Source of the DNA: Candidatus Eremiobacterota bacterium
GTDB lineage: Bacteria; Vulcanimicrobiota; CADAWZ01; Ess09-12
Reading direction: 5' to 3'
NCBI GenBank assembly: GCA_031082125.1
Contig: JAVHLM010000037.1
Location: 1 to 60,964, forward strand
Length of the DNA: 60,964 nt
The position numbers and the translations under genes are program-made. Below the pieces are notes generated by a model that worked only from the letters and a program-made list of their open reading frames with translations, did no database searches and had not been told where the DNA came from. Positions 59,392-60,964 of the stretch are shown here, piece after piece (position 1 is the stretch's first letter; the number at the start of each line of letters is the position of its first letter).

Positions 59392-60964
59392 ATGGGCACC
59401 ATAGATCTCTCACCCACTCTCACTCTGCATCTTCCAGATGAGGAGGAGCTTCTCCATCTCGGTGATCCAATGTCTTCTCAGAACTACGATGACATGCTGC
59501 TCCTCCCGGAGCCTTATGAGATCCCCGCAGGGACCTCATGCAGGCCCGGGCACCTGGTCAAGATCACAAGAGGTGGCCTCATCCCCGAAGCCGAAAAGCT
59601 CACGGAGGATATCACCTTCGGATCCATCGACAGAGACGAGCGTGCAGCGCACATTGATTTTCTGCTCTGCGAGGCAGTCCGCGGCCGCATGGCACTTGAT
59701 CTTGTGCTTGGCGGCCTTCTCGTTACTCTCAAATCGAAAGGAGTTGATCAGTTAGGATACCGCTCCATGGGGACCTTCGCCACGGAGCATCTCTCTTTCT
59801 CGGGGCGCACCGCGTCGGAGCTGATGCACAACTTCGAGCTTCTCAGGGCGCTCCCCCTCACGCGGGAGGCCTATCTTGAGGGCAGGATCGCAAAGAGCGC
59901 CCTCAGGCATCTCTCGAGAGTCATCACGCCTGAGAATGAGTCCTGGTGGCTCGCCATTGCGCGGGAGCGCTCCCTGTGCGGCCTCGAGAGGGAAGTGAAA
60001 AGGGCTCTCGCCGAAGGGAAGGCCGGATCGGCGACCCCTTCCGGCGATGGTCCCGAAGCCGGGTCCGAAGGCACAATGATGTATTTCAGCGTACCGCCCT
60101 CACTTGCCCTCACCTGGGACTTCGCCCTCTCCCTCTTCCGGGACAGGGAGCACTATGACGGGCCTCTCTCGGGCTTCGTCGAGGCACTCCTTGCGAATTT
60201 CCTTGCATCAGGGAACGACCTTCCGGAGCTTCCGGCCCTCGATACAACGGGGAACCGCCCCATATTTTCCCGGGTGTCTCTCTTGAAGAGGCGGATGTGG
60301 TATCGCCGCATCGGCGATACCGGCGAGGTCGCCCGGGAGGCTGGCGAGGGGCGGGGCAACGAGGGTCAGGCCGGCGAAAATCCGTGGGCATCACCCTGGA
60401 GCATCTTCTTCCCCTCGTGGCTGGAAGAGTGCCGCATGGGCAGTGAAGCCGGCACGGTCTCCGCCAGGGTCGTTGCGGGGAGGCTCCGGAGGGCCGCCTC
60501 TATCCGCCAGAGGCTTGAAGTGGCCGCGGGAATGCTCCTCCGGGCGATGGATGAAAGGCAGCTCCACCGCCTTCTCGGCTATGAGTTCATCGAGGACTAC
60601 GCCGGGGAGCGCTGCGGCTTCTCGATGGCTCAGACCCGCCAGCTCATCAGGCTCGCCGAGGGCTTCCACCGCCACTCCATCACCGGGGATGCCTTCAAGA
60701 AGGGCGTCATCACCAGGGAGCAGGCGCGCCTCATTCTTCCCGTGGTGAACTCCAGAAATGAGATGCAGTGGATTGCCTATGCGGCGAGCGTGCCCACGGT
60801 GGACCTCAGGGAAGAGGCGGGGCGCTGCGCGAGGATCCTGGAGTATGACTGCCTGGTCTCTCACAATTATTCTCTTCTTCCCGGCTTCCGTTATCTCACT
60901 GACGAGAGGTTCCACGGGCTCCCTTCGGAGGTGCAGGACATCATAAGGACAGGAGCCTGGTACA
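59392..60964 (+). CDS. DUF222/HNH-endonuclease-like protein with duplicated domain, truncated at the window end
   Basis: The frame opens at 59392 and runs 524 codons off the end. Two helical repeats are visible. The first, residues of about 125-205, begins LGYRSMGTFATEHLSFSG and contains YLEGRIAKSALRHLSRVITPENESWW. The second, about 400-475, begins LGYEFIEDYAGERCGFSM and contains FKKGVITREQARLILPVVNSRNEMQW. Each has the 'LGy.s...ya...g.s...a......l...p...af..G.i....a..l....t.e.e..w' pattern found ahead of HNH nuclease domains in DUF222-like proteins. A variable Gly/Glu linker separates them. An HNH domain may lie beyond the window. The promoter suggests a leaderless mRNA. Confidence 0.7.
   Translation, partial: MGTIDLSPTLTLHLPDEEELLHLGDPMSSQNYDDMLLLPEPYEIPAGTSCRPGHLVKITRGGLIPEAEKLTEDITFGSIDRDERAAHIDFLLCEAVRGRMALDLVLGGLLVTLKSKGVDQLGYRSMGTFATEHLSFSGRTASELMHNFELLRALPLTREAYLEGRIAKSALRHLSRVITPENESWWLAIARERSLCGLEREVKRALAEGKAGSATPSGDGPEAGSEGTMMYFSVPPSLALTWDFALSLFRDREHYDGPLSGFVEALLANFLASGNDLPELPALDTTGNRPIFSRVSLLKRRMWYRRIGDTGEVAREAGEGRGNEGQAGENPWASPWSIFFPSWLEECRMGSEAGTVSARVVAGRLRRAASIRQRLEVAAGMLLRAMDERQLHRLLGYEFIEDYAGERCGFSMAQTRQLIRLAEGFHRHSITGDAFKKGVITREQARLILPVVNSRNEMQWIAYAASVPTVDLREEAGRCARILEYDCLVSHNYSLLPGFRYLTDERFHGLPSEVQDIIRTGAWY

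Noticed and set aside
1..60964. tRNA, rRNA, insertion sequences, phage attachment sites
   Set aside because: Reading both strands I saw no T-loop-like GTTCRA with matching stems, no transposase motifs and no long terminal inverted repeats. A covariance-model search for RNAs would be decisive.

Overview
The window reads as chromosomal DNA of an uncultured, probably diderm (Gram-negative-type) and probably anaerobic bacterium. The case for this rests on Sec and lipoprotein signal peptides, a 2012-residue bacterial alpha-2-macroglobulin, MurNAc recycling genes, and a NuoE/NuoF-type iron-sulfur redox operon. GC content is high, most starts have clear GGAGG-type Shine-Dalgarno sites, and many promoters fit the sigma-70 consensus with exact 17-bp spacers. 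The phylum cannot be fixed from sequence alone. A candidate phylum with large genomes (for example Eremiobacterota/Xenobia or Riflebacteria) is only a guess. I saw no rRNA, tRNA, CRISPR array, transposase or prophage.

Layout. 0-6.5 kb: a lipoprotein, an NTF2-like membrane-anchored protein, a YaeQ-like protein, a PAS-PAS-GAF sensor histidine kinase and a secreted DUF4352-like protein; gene scars derived from two of these families lie at 3.78-3.90 kb. 6.5-13.9 kb: two divergently transcribed M15-type peptidases, a secreted protein-glutaminase-like enzyme, MurQ with a sugar kinase, a lytic transglycosylase and a long acidic coiled-coil protein. 14-22.4 kb: a cephalosporin-hydroxylase-like pseudogene, a membrane spermidine-synthase-like protein, a GH38 alpha-mannosidase, a small HExxH protein coupled to a permease, and YqhD aldehyde reductase. 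22.5-32.7 kb: a second lytic transglycosylase, a divergent RpoN (sigma-54)-like protein, and, facing away from it, a five-gene redox operon with a textbook -24/-12 promoter at one end and a rho-independent terminator at the other. 32.7-45.3 kb: an amidase / hydantoinase-like / deacetylase-like overlapping operon, then a phospholipase D, an anthrax-lethal-factor-like metallopeptidase, PyrF, a transglutaminase-like protein, a helical pore-former-like protein and an Imm17-like immunity protein. 45.3-61 kb: esterase, GNAT, amidohydrolase, methyltransferase, alpha-2-macroglobulin, RecB-type nuclease, PH-like membrane protein, RRM protein, and a truncated gene with duplicated DUF222-like repeats running off the end.

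Two themes stand out. First, at least seven proteins with catalytic domains that attack peptidoglycan, phospholipid or protein, and three more of matching style, have no Sec signal peptide. They have disordered, Met/Gln-, Gly- or Lys/Glu-rich regions. Two share an exact nine-residue N-proximal motif (RYGTAFPDL), and three have a G7 homopolymer as Shine-Dalgarno site. Together with an Imm17-like protein they look like the cargo of a non-Sec export or injection system that is not itself in the window. Second, a sigma-54-like factor lies head-to-head with an operon for a NADH/ferredoxin-type diaphorase fused to a GltD-like domain plus an FMN-dependent glutamate-synthase-like subunit that lacks a glutaminase domain. 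It looks like a self-contained regulatory and redox module.
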